Positions 1 to 4,747 of a stretch of DNA of 5,466 nucleotides are shown piece by piece (positions within the stretch are counted from its first letter, which is position 1; the number at the start of each line of letters is the position of its first letter). This stretch comes from Acidiferrobacterales bacterium (GTDB taxonomy: Bacteria; Pseudomonadota; Gammaproteobacteria; Acidiferrobacterales; Sulfurifustaceae), in the NCBI GenBank assembly GCA_919902095.1, contig CAKKQL010000176.1:1-5466 (forward strand), in the 5' to 3' direction. Position numbers and translations under genes: made by a program. Under the pieces are notes generated by a model. It was given only the letters and a program-made list of their open reading frames with translations. It had not been told where the DNA came from and ran no database searches.

Positions 1-314
1 TTGCCGTCGCCCATGGCGAGGGCCGCGCCGAGTTCCGCGACCCGACGCACATGCAAAGTCTCATCCTCGACAAGCAGATCGCGCTTTGCTTCGTGGACAA
101 CCGCGGCGAGTTGGCGACGACCTATCCCTACAACCCCAATGGCTCGCCCTACGGCATCTCCGGCCTGACCACGCCGGACGGGCGCTTCACCATCCTGATG
201 CCGCACCCCGAGCGCGTCTGCCGCACCGTCGCCAACTCCTGGCACCCGGACGAATGGGGCGAAGACGGCCCGTGGCTGCGCATGTTCCGCAACGCGCGGG
301 TGTGGTTGGGATAG
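1..314 (+). CDS. purL: Phosphoribosylformylglycinamidine synthase, C-terminal end (partial)
   Basis: This is the last 103 residues of PurL (FGAM synthase), cut by the left window edge and read in the frame starting at base 3. PurL is a cytoplasmic enzyme of about 1,300 residues in proteobacteria. It converts FGAR, glutamine and ATP to FGAM in step four of purine synthesis. The fragment belongs to the C-terminal class-I glutamine amidotransferase domain. It opens with [10 protein letters not shown] and has the substrate-side stretch [16 protein letters not shown]. It then shows MPHPER, whose His (204-206) and Glu (210-212) complete the Cys-His-Glu triad; the catalytic Cys lies outside the window. 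The C-terminus, [22 protein letters not shown], is typical of the long proteobacterial PurL. The stop is TAG at 312-314. GC is high (42 of 60 bases in the line starting at 181), so this looks like native chromosome. Confidence 0.97.
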   Translation, partial: AVAHGEGRAEFRDPTHMQSLILDKQIALCFVDNRGELATTYPYNPNGSPYGISGLTTPDGRFTILMPHPERVCRTVANSWHPDEWGEDGPWLRMFRNARVWLG

Positions 315-329
315 ACCGACTTTCTATCC
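309..329 (+). other. Small hairpin overlapping the purL stop codon
   Basis: GGATAGA (309-315) and TCTATCC (323-329) are perfectly complementary and leave a 7-base loop. The hairpin includes the purL stop codon. No T-run follows, so it is at best a weak terminator or a 3'-end stabiliser and could be chance. In the rest of the purL-phnA gap (330-425) I see no convincing promoter. Confidence 0.25.
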
Positions 330-436
330 ACGCCTGCCAGCCGAGCTGTACTCAAATCGTCGTAGCGGACCTCGCCGAAATAGCCTGTCCTGGTTTTGGA
401 TGTACCGGCACTAGCCAATCAAAAAGAGGGTGCAGC

Positions 437-775
437 ATGAGCAGTTTGCCTAAATGTCCAAAATGCGGTTCGGAATACACTTACGAAGACAGAAATTTGT
501 ATGTGTGTCCAGAGTGCGCTCACGAATGGTCGAAAGACGCGGTAGAAAGCGCAGATGAGAAACTTGATGTGCGCGACGCCTACGGAAATCTGCTCCAGGA
601 CGGTGACGCTGTCACCGTGATCAAGGACCTGAAAATAAAAGGCTCGTCATCGGTGGTCAAGGTCGGAACCAAGGTAAAAAATATCCGTCTCGTCGAAGGC
701 GATCATAATATTGACTGCAAAATTGATGGCATTGGCGCAATGCAGTTGAAATCAGAATTTGTAAAGAAGGCGTAA
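437..775 (+). CDS. phnA: PhnA/YjdM family zinc-ribbon protein
   Basis: The 112-residue product closely matches the E. coli YjdM/PhnA type, which is of similar length. The N-terminus has a zinc ribbon with Cys7-x2-Cys10 and Cys24-x2-Cys27, in the characteristic context [12 protein letters not shown]...CPECAHEW. The C-terminal PhnA domain (about residues 45-112) carries [20 protein letters not shown] and [18 protein letters not shown], ending in SEFVKKA. Despite the historical name, a role in phosphonate use is not established for this family, and it is distinct from phosphonoacetate hydrolase, also called PhnA. The start is chosen at the ATG preceded by GAGGG (426-430, spacing 6); upstream codons in this frame are the purL shadow. 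Base composition is odd: three 60-base lines I counted (481, 661, 721) have 28, 26 and 23 G+C, far below purL, which suggests acquisition. It is probably co-transcribed with the abutting cupin gene. Confidence 0.93.
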   Translation: MSSLPKCPKCGSEYTYEDRNLYVCPECAHEWSKDAVESADEKLDVRDAYGNLLQDGDAVTVIKDLKIKGSSSVVKVGTKVKNIRLVEGDHNIDCKIDGIGAMQLKSEFVKKA

Positions 776-1135
776 GTGAAATCCCTTCATTCAAAGATCG
801 AGACGTTTACATCCAAAGACGGCTCGCTCATCCGCGAGCTGATGCATCCATCCGTGCATGGCAACCGCAACCAGAGCCTGGCGGAAGCAGTGGTACCAGC
901 GGGAACGACGACGCAGTTGCACCGGCATTTCCAAAGCGAGGAAATTTACCACATCACCGCAGGGGAGGGACGGATGACGCTGGGACAGGAGGTGTTCACG
1001 GTTCAGGCGGGCGATACCGTCTGTATCCCGCCCGGCACCCCGCACAATATCGCCAATACCGGTGGCGCTGAACTGCGCATCCTCTGCTGCTGCGCCCCGG
1101 CCTATTCGCACAACGACACCGATCTGCTGGAATAG
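776..1135 (+). CDS. Small cupin-domain protein
   Basis: This is a 119-residue single-domain cupin. Motif 1, G(x)5HxH(x)4E(x)6G, is intact as G43, H49, H51, E56 and G63. Motif 2, G(x)5PxG(x)2H(x)3N, is intact as G79, P85, G87, H90 and N94. H49, H51, E56 and H90 are therefore the expected metal ligands. There is no signal peptide, so it should be cytoplasmic. The family ranges from sugar-phosphate isomerases to dioxygenases and sensors, and the substrate cannot be told here. The tail has an unusual CCC run at residues 104-106. The start is GTG at 776, directly after the phnA stop (773-775), with AAGAAGG (764-770) inside phnA as ribosome-binding site. That layout implies translational coupling. 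GC is intermediate (34 of 60 in the line at 901), higher than phnA. Confidence 0.88.
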   Translation: MKSLHSKIETFTSKDGSLIRELMHPSVHGNRNQSLAEAVVPAGTTTQLHRHFQSEEIYHITAGEGRMTLGQEVFTVQAGDTVCIPPGTPHNIANTGGAELRILCCCAPAYSHNDTDLLE

Positions 1136-1140
1136 CCGCC

Positions 1141-1353
1141 ATGGCCGCCAAGAAAGACCAGCTCCTGACGCTTTCCCAGGCCGGCAAGCGCTACGGCTAT
1201 TCCAACGACTATCTGCGCCGGCTGGCGGAGAAGGGGCGGCTCGCGGCGCAGAAGATCGGCCACCAGTGGCTCACCACCGCCGACGACGTCGAGAGCTTTC
1301 TCGAAAGCCGTGAGCAGCGCGGCGTCTACAAGAAGACCCGCGGACGAAAATAG
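1141..1353 (+). CDS. Excisionase/MerR-like helix-turn-helix protein
   Basis: This 70-residue protein has one winged-helix DNA-binding domain of the MerR/excisionase (HTH_17-like) type. The pattern is LTLSQAGKRYGYSNDYLRRLAEKGRLAAQKIG followed by HQWLTTADDVESFLES, where HQW...DV is the wing and the last helix of this fold. The C-terminus is basic (KKTRGRK). There is no effector-binding or dimerisation domain. It starts five bases after the cupin stop with little Shine-Dalgarno sequence, so it is probably translated by coupling as the last gene of the phnA-cupin-HTH cluster. Such small proteins act as excisionases, recombination directionality factors or local repressors. No integrase is visible in the window, so which applies here is unknown. 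Confidence 0.8.
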   Translation: MAAKKDQLLTLSQAGKRYGYSNDYLRRLAEKGRLAAQKIGHQWLTTADDVESFLESREQRGVYKKTRGRK

Positions 1354-1361
1354 TCCCGCGC

Positions 1362-1390
1362 TTTACAATAGCACGATACCGTGCTATTCA
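1362..1390 (+). promoter_or_regulatory. Sigma-70-type promoter with palindromic operator for the XRE gene
   Basis: TTTACA (1362-1367) and TATTCA (1385-1390) are separated by exactly 17 bases. The spacer is almost filled by a perfect palindrome, AATAGCACG (1367-1375), ATAC, CGTGCTATT (1380-1388). A dimeric repressor bound here would block RNA polymerase. The adjacent downstream gene encodes an XRE-type HTH protein, a family that often binds such palindromes in its own promoter, so negative autoregulation is the simplest reading. The predicted transcript start is near 1397, followed by AGGAGG at 1411-1416. Confidence 0.65.
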
Positions 1391-1421
1391 GGGTTTCTCC
1401 AGCCTGAGTCAGGAGGGCCCG

Positions 1422-1865
1422 ATGCCCCGGCGGGATTTGCCGCCTATCCCCCAGCCCCGAAAAGCGCCTACGCGCGGCGCGGCGTCGCCGGCAATATGCG
1501 ACGTATATGCATCATCCCGCGTTGCAACTGCTGAAAAATGCACAGCATCTGCTGTGGACGGCTCCCCCGCGTCTGATTGCAATGGGCCCATGGGAAGGAG
1601 GGCAAGGAAGGCGCTCGCGCGCAAGCTTCGAGTGCTGCGCCTGGTGCGCGGCTGGACGCAAGAGGATCTGGCGGAAGCGAGCGGCTTGCATCGCACTTAT
1701 GTCAGCCTCGTCGAACGCGGCCGGTGCAACATCAGTCTGGATAACCTCGAACGACTGGCGGAAGCCCTGGAACTCAGCCTCCCCGAGCTGTTCAGCACGC
1801 TCGACGCGACGCGCGAGCGCATGCTGGCCATGCTGGACAAAACACTCAAACGCAAGGAATTGTGA
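1422..1865 (+). CDS. XRE-family transcriptional regulator
   Basis: This gene encodes a 147-residue protein if started at ATG 1422, or 91 residues from the internal ATG at 1590. The DNA-binding domain is clear at about residues 67-125 (LARKLRVLRLVRGWTQEDLAEASGLHRTYVSLVERG, then SLDNLERLAEALELSLPELF), a classic Cro/C1-type helix-turn-helix. A short charged C-terminal helix follows. The start at 1422 is chosen because AGGAGG (1411-1416, spacing 5) and a good promoter precede it. ATG 1590 has no Shine-Dalgarno sequence, although the conserved domain begins only after it. Residues 1-56 are Pro/Ala/Ser-rich, resemble no family I know and have less GC-biased third positions, so they may be a disordered tail or an untranslated leader. 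The stop codon almost touches the csrA-like start, so the two form one operon. It is probably an autorepressor acting at the 1367-1388 palindrome. Confidence 0.85.
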   Translation: MPRRDLPPIPQPRKAPTRGAASPAICDVYASSRVATAEKCTASAVDGSPASDCNGPMGRRARKALARKLRVLRLVRGWTQEDLAEASGLHRTYVSLVERGRCNISLDNLERLAEALELSLPELFSTLDATRERMLAMLDKTLKRKEL

Positions 1866-1867
1866 CC

Positions 1868-2077
1868 ATGCTCATTCTCACGCGCCGCAGCGGGCAATCG
1901 ATCCGGCTCATGCCCGATCCCGGTCTCGACCCGGCGACGCCTATTGGCGAGCTCTTCCGCGGCGGCCCGATCCAGATTTATGTGTGGCACATGGACGAAG
2001 ATCGCATACGCCTCGGCATCGAGGCACCCGCCAGGATCGTCGTCCTGCGGGACGAGCTGCTGGCGAAGAAACGCTGA
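1868..2077 (+). CDS. csrA: CsrA/RsmA-family RNA-binding regulator with an insertion
   Basis: This is a 69-residue CsrA-family protein. CsrA dimers bind GGA motifs in mRNA leaders and control translation and stability. The N-terminal strand MLILTRRSGQSI matches CsrA, including L4, R6 and R7. The C-terminal part, DRIRLGIEAPARIVVLRDEL, aligns with the E. coli [20 protein letters not shown] segment and keeps the RNA-contacting Val42 and Arg44 equivalents. Between strand 1 and strand 2 lie about 17 extra residues (around MPDPGLDPATPIGELFRGG), absent from standard CsrA. The start is ATG 1868, which gives the canonical MLILTRR terminus and has AAGGA at 1854-1858 (spacing 9); GTG 1862 is only 3 bases from that site. 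It is probably a paralogue rather than the housekeeping csrA. Phage-repressor-like genes beside csrA paralogues are known from integrative elements such as the Legionella lvr region. Confidence 0.85.
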   Translation: MLILTRRSGQSIRLMPDPGLDPATPIGELFRGGPIQIYVWHMDEDRIRLGIEAPARIVVLRDELLAKKR

Positions 2078-2154
2078 TACCGGCTCCGTCGGCAGGCTGG
2101 CGCCGCGCAGGCCATTGACGGATTTCCGGCGCTTCACGCCCCGCCGCATGACCC

Positions 2155-2181
2155 TAAAAAATAAACTTTTAGTGCCGATAA
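2155..2181 (+). promoter_or_regulatory. Sigma-28 (FliA)-type promoter match
   Basis: TAAA (2155-2158), exactly 15 bases, then GCCGATAA (2174-2181) matches the E. coli flagellar sigma-28 core consensus at all 12 positions with correct spacing. By a simple estimate, 12 fixed bases would be expected by chance far less than once in a window this size. The predicted start is near 2188, giving a leader of about 80 bases before the lytic transglycosylase. Whether this organism has FliA cannot be seen here. Confidence 0.5.
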
Positions 2182-2219
2182 GGACTTAGGCGCCCCGTAG
2201 GTCTTCTGGTCATTGGCAC
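2172..2219 (+). other. Nested inverted-repeat structure upstream of the lytic transglycosylase
   Basis: GTGCCGAT (2172-2179) pairs with ATTGGCAC (2212-2219), with one G-U. Inside it, AGGACTTA (2181-2188) pairs with TAGGTCTT (2198-2205), with two G-U. In RNA this is a two-tier hairpin with a 9-base loop. It matches no riboswitch I know. It overlaps the -10 of the sigma-28 match and the -24 of the sigma-54 match, so it may reflect protein-binding symmetry in DNA or be chance. Confidence 0.3.
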
Positions 2220-2229
2220 GGTATGTGCT
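2213..2229 (+). promoter_or_regulatory. Sigma-54 (RpoN) -24/-12 promoter
   Basis: TTGGCACGGTATGTGCT fits the consensus YTGGCACGrNNNTTGCW with one mismatch (G at 2225 for T). The invariant GG (2215-2216) and GC (2227-2228) have the required 10-base spacing. The predicted start is about 2240, giving a short leader of about 28 bases with CAGGA (2257-2261) as ribosome-binding site. It would need an enhancer-binding protein acting from upstream. Confidence 0.7.
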
Positions 2230-2267
2230 TATTACTCTGGGTGCGGAACCCAATCGCAGGACCATCC

Positions 2268-2921
2268 ATGCAGCCCGGTCGGAATCGAACGGCGCTGAAC
2301 ACATTCCGACAGTGCCGGTGGCTGGCGCTGGCGGTGCTGACGCTGTTGCCCGTGCTGGTCGAGGCCGGCATGCTGCTCTATGTCTACGAGCTGCCCGACG
2401 GCTCGCGCATGGTGTCGAACTACAAGCTCAACTACAAGCACTACAAGCTCATCCGCGTCGGCGAGAACTTCAACGGCATGGGCGTGCTCGCGGCCAGCCG
2501 CAACCCGCAGTTCTTCCGCACCGACACTTCGGCCTATGACGACCTCATCCGGCGCGCCGCGCGCGAACACAAAGTGGACTTCGCGCTGGTCAAGGCCATC
2601 ATGCACGTCGAATCGGCATTCAATCCCTACGCCAGGTCGCACAAGAATGCCCATGGGCTGATGCAGTTAATCCCGCAAACCGCGCAGCGCTACGGTGTTG
2701 ATACGCGCGATATCTACGATCCCTACCACAACATCCAGGCCGGCGTGCGCTACCTGAAATTCCTTTCCACCCAGTTCAGCGACATCCGCCACGTGATCGC
2801 CGCGTACAACGCCGGCGAGAACGCCGTGTCCGCGCATCGCGGCATCCCGCCGTACGACGAAACGGTCAATTACGTCGCGAAGGTCATGCAGCAGAAACAG
2901 CGCTACGCCCGCGCCTCCTGA
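2268..2921 (+). CDS. Exported lytic transglycosylase (SLT domain)
   Basis: This 217-residue murein lytic transglycosylase cleaves the MurNAc-GlcNAc bond of peptidoglycan to form 1,6-anhydro ends. Residues 1-33 are a signal peptide with an Arg-containing start, hydrophobic core WLALAVLTLLPVLV and likely cleavage after VEA. There is no lipobox, so it should be a soluble periplasmic protein. Residues 36-70 form a short Tyr/Lys-rich segment (LYVYELPDGSRMVSNYKLNYK). The SLT domain spans about 90-207: E115 in HVESAFNPYA is the expected catalytic acid, followed by GLMQLIPQTA (130-139), DPYHNIQAGVRYL (151-163) and IAAYNAGENAV (177-187). The start at 2268 is chosen for CAGGA at spacing 6; the upstream ATG at 2223 lies inside the sigma-54 promoter. 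The sigma-54 and sigma-28 sites suggest a role in flagellum or pilus passage through the wall, which is inference. A CAGGATT repeat cluster follows the stop. Confidence 0.92.
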   Translation: MQPGRNRTALNTFRQCRWLALAVLTLLPVLVEAGMLLYVYELPDGSRMVSNYKLNYKHYKLIRVGENFNGMGVLAASRNPQFFRTDTSAYDDLIRRAAREHKVDFALVKAIMHVESAFNPYARSHKNAHGLMQLIPQTAQRYGVDTRDIYDPYHNIQAGVRYLKFLSTQFSDIRHVIAAYNAGENAVSAHRGIPPYDETVNYVAKVMQQKQRYARAS

Positions 2922-2934
2922 AAAGATGAATTTG

Positions 2935-2956
2935 ACAGGATTCACAGGATTAAGAC
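2935..2956 (+). repeat. CAGGATT nonamer repeat, cluster A
   Basis: Two CAGGATT units at 2936 and 2945 (9-base step) follow the lytic transglycosylase stop by 14 bases, in the sense orientation, and continue into AAGAC. It is a member of the dispersed repeat family in this window. A consensus-like -35 hexamer, TTGACA (2932-2937), overlaps it but has no good -10 at 17 bases. Confidence 0.85.
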
Positions 2957-2984
2957 GTAAAGCTTTTCTGGTTGTTACGGGAAA

Positions 2985-3013
2985 TTGCCCCCGGTCGCCC
3001 GACCCCGTATGCT
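2985..3013 (+). promoter_or_regulatory. Candidate sigma-70 promoter for the 101-residue gene
   Basis: TTGCCC (2985-2990), 17 bases, then TATGCT (3008-3013) is a plausible housekeeping promoter. The predicted start is near 3020, about 34 bases before the ATG, with GGAG (3043-3046) well placed. It would let the gene be transcribed separately from the lytic transglycosylase. Confidence 0.5.
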
Positions 3014-3053
3014 GTTGCCTCTCGCCGTTTCTGCCGGCGTTTGGAGCGTTTTT

Positions 3054-3359
3054 ATGAGCGAGCAACCCCCCGAGGCGGGCGCCGACAAAGAGCTGCGCAT
3101 CCTCAAGGCCATGAAGGTGACCCTGACCGGTGTTATCAAGGACACTGCCACGCAGCCGGGTCTCAAACATCCGCTGTCCGACCGCACCATCGAGGACATT
3201 CGCCAGTGCCTGGGGCTGATTTCCGCGCGCGAACGCGAACTCGCGGAGGAAGCGGGCAAGCCAATGGGTATGCGCCCGCACTACGCGGACGAACCGCAGA
3301 AGTCGGTGGTGGTGCCGATTAGAACAATCGGCCACCCGAAGAAAGACAAGGATAAATAG
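3054..3359 (+). CDS. Conserved-looking 101-residue protein of unknown function
   Basis: I do not recognise a named family with confidence. The product is a soluble, charged 101-residue protein without signal peptide or membrane segment. Two helical stretches are likely: about residues 12-30 (ELRILKAMKVTLTGVIKDT) and 44-70 (LSDRTIEDIRQCLGLISARERELAEEA). They are joined by a Pro-rich link, TQPGLKHPLSD. The tail has RPHYADEPQKS and ends in a basic KKDKDK. The start at 3054 follows GGAG (3043-3046, spacing 7); in-frame upstream codons overlap the promoter. The TAG stop (3357-3359) runs directly into repeat cluster B, its G being the first base of the inverted repeat. The gene converges on the dsrS-like gene. 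Similar short proteins are, from memory, sometimes labelled segregation/condensation-like, but nothing visible here supports that. Confidence 0.8.
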   Translation: MSEQPPEAGADKELRILKAMKVTLTGVIKDTATQPGLKHPLSDRTIEDIRQCLGLISARERELAEEAGKPMGMRPHYADEPQKSVVVPIRTIGHPKKDKDK

Positions 3360-3394
3360 ACAGGATTAACAGGATTAAAACATAAAACCAGGAA
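3359..3394 (+). repeat. CAGGATT nonamer repeat, cluster B
   Basis: Units lie at 3361 and 3370 (9-base step), starting at the stop codon of the 101-residue gene, in the sense orientation. A tail, TAAAACCAGGAA (3383-3394), follows and is nearly repeated at 4569-4579 beside cluster D. Confidence 0.85.
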
Positions 3395-3414
3395 AGAGCG
3401 TTTTCTTGTTTTGA

Positions 3415-3432
3415 AATCCTGTTAATCCTGTC
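3415..3432 (-). repeat. CAGGATT nonamer repeat, cluster C
   Basis: Two units read on the minus strand (AATCCTG at 3415 and 3424). They are sense relative to the dsrS-like gene and supply its last codons and TAA stop (CAG GAT TAA). Confidence 0.85.
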
Positions 3433-4549
3433 CATTCCGTTGTTTTCCTTGTAGTACCGCAATCTGCGCCAGCAGGGGATTGATCACCGGCTCGAGCTTG
3501 CGCCTGAGCAGCGTGCCGGTCGCCGAGGTCTGGGCGAGGATGGGCGTGGCCAGCGCCTCGGCGCACTGCGCCAGCACCAGCATGGCGATGATTTCCAGCC
3601 GCAGCGACGGCGCCGCAGCCAGCAGTAATCCAACCTCTCCGTCACCGGTCTCGGCCGCCGCCTCGGCGCGCGCCATGGCGCTGCCGATATCAGGCGCCGC
3701 GTCGGATGGCCGCGTCGGCGCAAAATAATTTCCGATCACGTCGAGCAGTTGCGCTACGGTATACTTGTCGAGCGGGTGCCGCAGCAGGTCCGCGGACACC
3801 GCCAGAAACGTCTGACCGGCGCTACCCAGGAGCTTTTCCAGCAGGCCCGCCAACGCATTCGTCGCGGCCAGCGCCGAGAGCGCCTGCCGGTGTTGCGCCT
3901 GCCCGGGGTGCGCCGGCAATTCCACCGGCAGCGTATCGGGTACGGCCGCGAGAAAGCCGAGATGGTAGGCGTTGCGGTGCGAGCCGCCAGTCCAGATGTG
4001 CTGGCGCGTGGCCGCGTCGATCAGGCCCGGTTGCAGCACCAGGCGCACAGTGGTGATGACGGTCAGCGGTTCGGTCTCGAACGGCAGGTGCTCGACCAGG
4101 TAGCCGGCCAGCACCTTGCCCATTTTTCCCCGCACCACATTTTCGCGTTCGAGCATGCGGCGGGCGATATCGGCCGTGGGGGTCACCCACCAGGCGCGGC
4201 GGGCGATTTCATCCGTCAGGCCCGGCGCGCCGGCGACCGCCACCACGGCCTCGCTCTCGCCGAGCAGCAGCAATTTTTCGAGTTGCGCATCCTTGGCCTG
4301 TCCCATGCGCGTCCAGCGCTGCAGAAACACCGGATAGCCGCCGGGCGAGCCGAGCACGTGGCTGGAAAGCAGCTCGCGCACGCGCTTGAGGTACTGGTCC
4401 GCGCGGCAGTTGGGATTGAGCGCTACGCGTGCTTCGCTGCCCTGGGTGAGCCCGTGGAGCGTCAGCGTCTGCTCGTCGATGCGCACCGCCTGCAGGTCGT
4501 GCGCCAGCAGCACGTTCAGGCGCAGCAGGTCTTCGTTGGAAAGCGGCAT
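3422..4549 (-). CDS. dsrS: DsrS-like protein (dsr sulfur-oxidation associated)
   Basis: The 375-residue product is a soluble, Leu/Ala-rich protein with no signal peptide or membrane segment. I recognise it as resembling DsrS, the cytoplasmic protein encoded last in the Allochromatium vinosum dsr cluster. Its biochemical role is unknown. Supporting stretches from memory are the N-terminus (LLRLNVLLAHDLQAVRIDEQ), VRELLSSHVLGSPGGYPVFL, RWTRMGQAKD, the GLTDEIARRAWW segment and RRMLERENVVRGKMG. The C-terminal half is helical and less distinctive. ATG 4549 gives the family-like start but has no Shine-Dalgarno sequence; the leader is T-rich. The TAA stop and last two codons come from repeat cluster C, so the repeat has probably trimmed or replaced the original end. 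No other dsr genes are visible here. The assignment rests on recall, not alignment. Confidence 0.65.
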   Translation of the reverse strand: MPLSNEDLLRLNVLLAHDLQAVRIDEQTLTLHGLTQGSEARVALNPNCRADQYLKRVRELLSSHVLGSPGGYPVFLQRWTRMGQAKDAQLEKLLLLGESEAVVAVAGAPGLTDEIARRAWWVTPTADIARRMLERENVVRGKMGKVLAGYLVEHLPFETEPLTVITTVRLVLQPGLIDAATRQHIWTGGSHRNAYHLGFLAAVPDTLPVELPAHPGQAQHRQALSALAATNALAGLLEKLLGSAGQTFLAVSADLLRHPLDKYTVAQLLDVIGNYFAPTRPSDAAPDIGSAMARAEAAAETGDGEVGLLLAAAPSLRLEIIAMLVLAQCAEALATPILAQTSATGTLLRRKLEPVINPLLAQIAVLQGKQRNGQD

Positions 4550-4573
4550 TGATGAAAAAATGGAAAACTAAAC

Positions 4574-4620
4574 CAGGAATTCACAGGATTAACAGGATTT
4601 AACAAGATTAACAGGATTAA
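4574..4620 (+). repeat. CAGGATT nonamer repeat, cluster D
   Basis: Five units lie at 4574 (CAGGAAT), 4584, 4593, 4603 (CAAGATT) and 4612. The steps are 10, 9, 10, 9, so the array behaves as a 19-base double unit. It reads on the plus strand, opposite to both flanking genes, and is the only cluster not lying at a gene 3' end in sense orientation. Its first 20 bases from 4580 mirror cluster E. Confidence 0.9.
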
Positions 4621-4747
4621 GACAAATTTCTCGACCAAACCCTTCAGATTCAGAATGGCAAACGACACTCGCCAATAGATTCTTGATGGAAGGAGCGCAG
4701 GCAGAGCCAACAGAACAGCGCCGGAGTTACAGCGCCAAGAAAAGATT

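Larger units (their letters stand above)
3359..3432. terminator. 18-bp inverted repeat between convergent genes, possible bidirectional terminator
   Basis: GACAGGATTAACAGGATT (3359-3376) is perfectly inverted at 3415-3432. The 38-base loop has further partial pairing between AAAAC-rich and GTTTT-rich runs (3377-3388 and 3400-3412). It overlaps the stop codons of both converging genes, the right place for a bidirectional terminator. It lacks the GC-rich stem and clean T-run of a classic intrinsic terminator, so the function is inferred. Confidence 0.45.

Noticed and set aside
791..1187. Minus-strand frames opposite the cupin gene
   Set aside because: They are shadows; the cupin motifs on the plus strand are complete.
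1862..1867. GTG 1862 as csrA start
   Set aside because: It is only 3 bases from the ribosome site and would add two residues before the canonical MLILTRR terminus.
1507..2118. 203-codon plus-strand frame starting MHHPALQLLKNAQHLLW
   Set aside because: The first residues look protein-like, but there is no ribosome site and the rest is an Arg/Ala/Cys-rich shadow of the XRE and csrA genes.
2223..2267. Upstream ATG at 2223 for the lytic transglycosylase
   Set aside because: It lies within the sigma-54 promoter, has no ribosome site, and would put 15 extra residues before a normal signal peptide.
2932..2960. TTGACA within repeat cluster A as a promoter -35
   Set aside because: At 17 bases the -10 position reads ACGTAA, which is poor; a better pair lies at 2985-3013.
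2935..3432. CRISPR array made of the CAGGATT repeats
   Set aside because: Units are 9-10 bases apart with no unique spacers, and orientation flips between clusters.
3749..4552. Open frame of 267 codons on the plus strand
   Set aside because: It is antisense to the dsrS-like gene, Arg/Gln/His-rich without any family pattern, and typical of the mirror frame of a GC-rich gene.
4516..4710. 64-codon minus-strand frame with a hydrophobic centre ending in NPVNPVN
   Set aside because: The apparent membrane segment is just the translation of the CAGGATT repeat array; it also overlaps the dsrS start.
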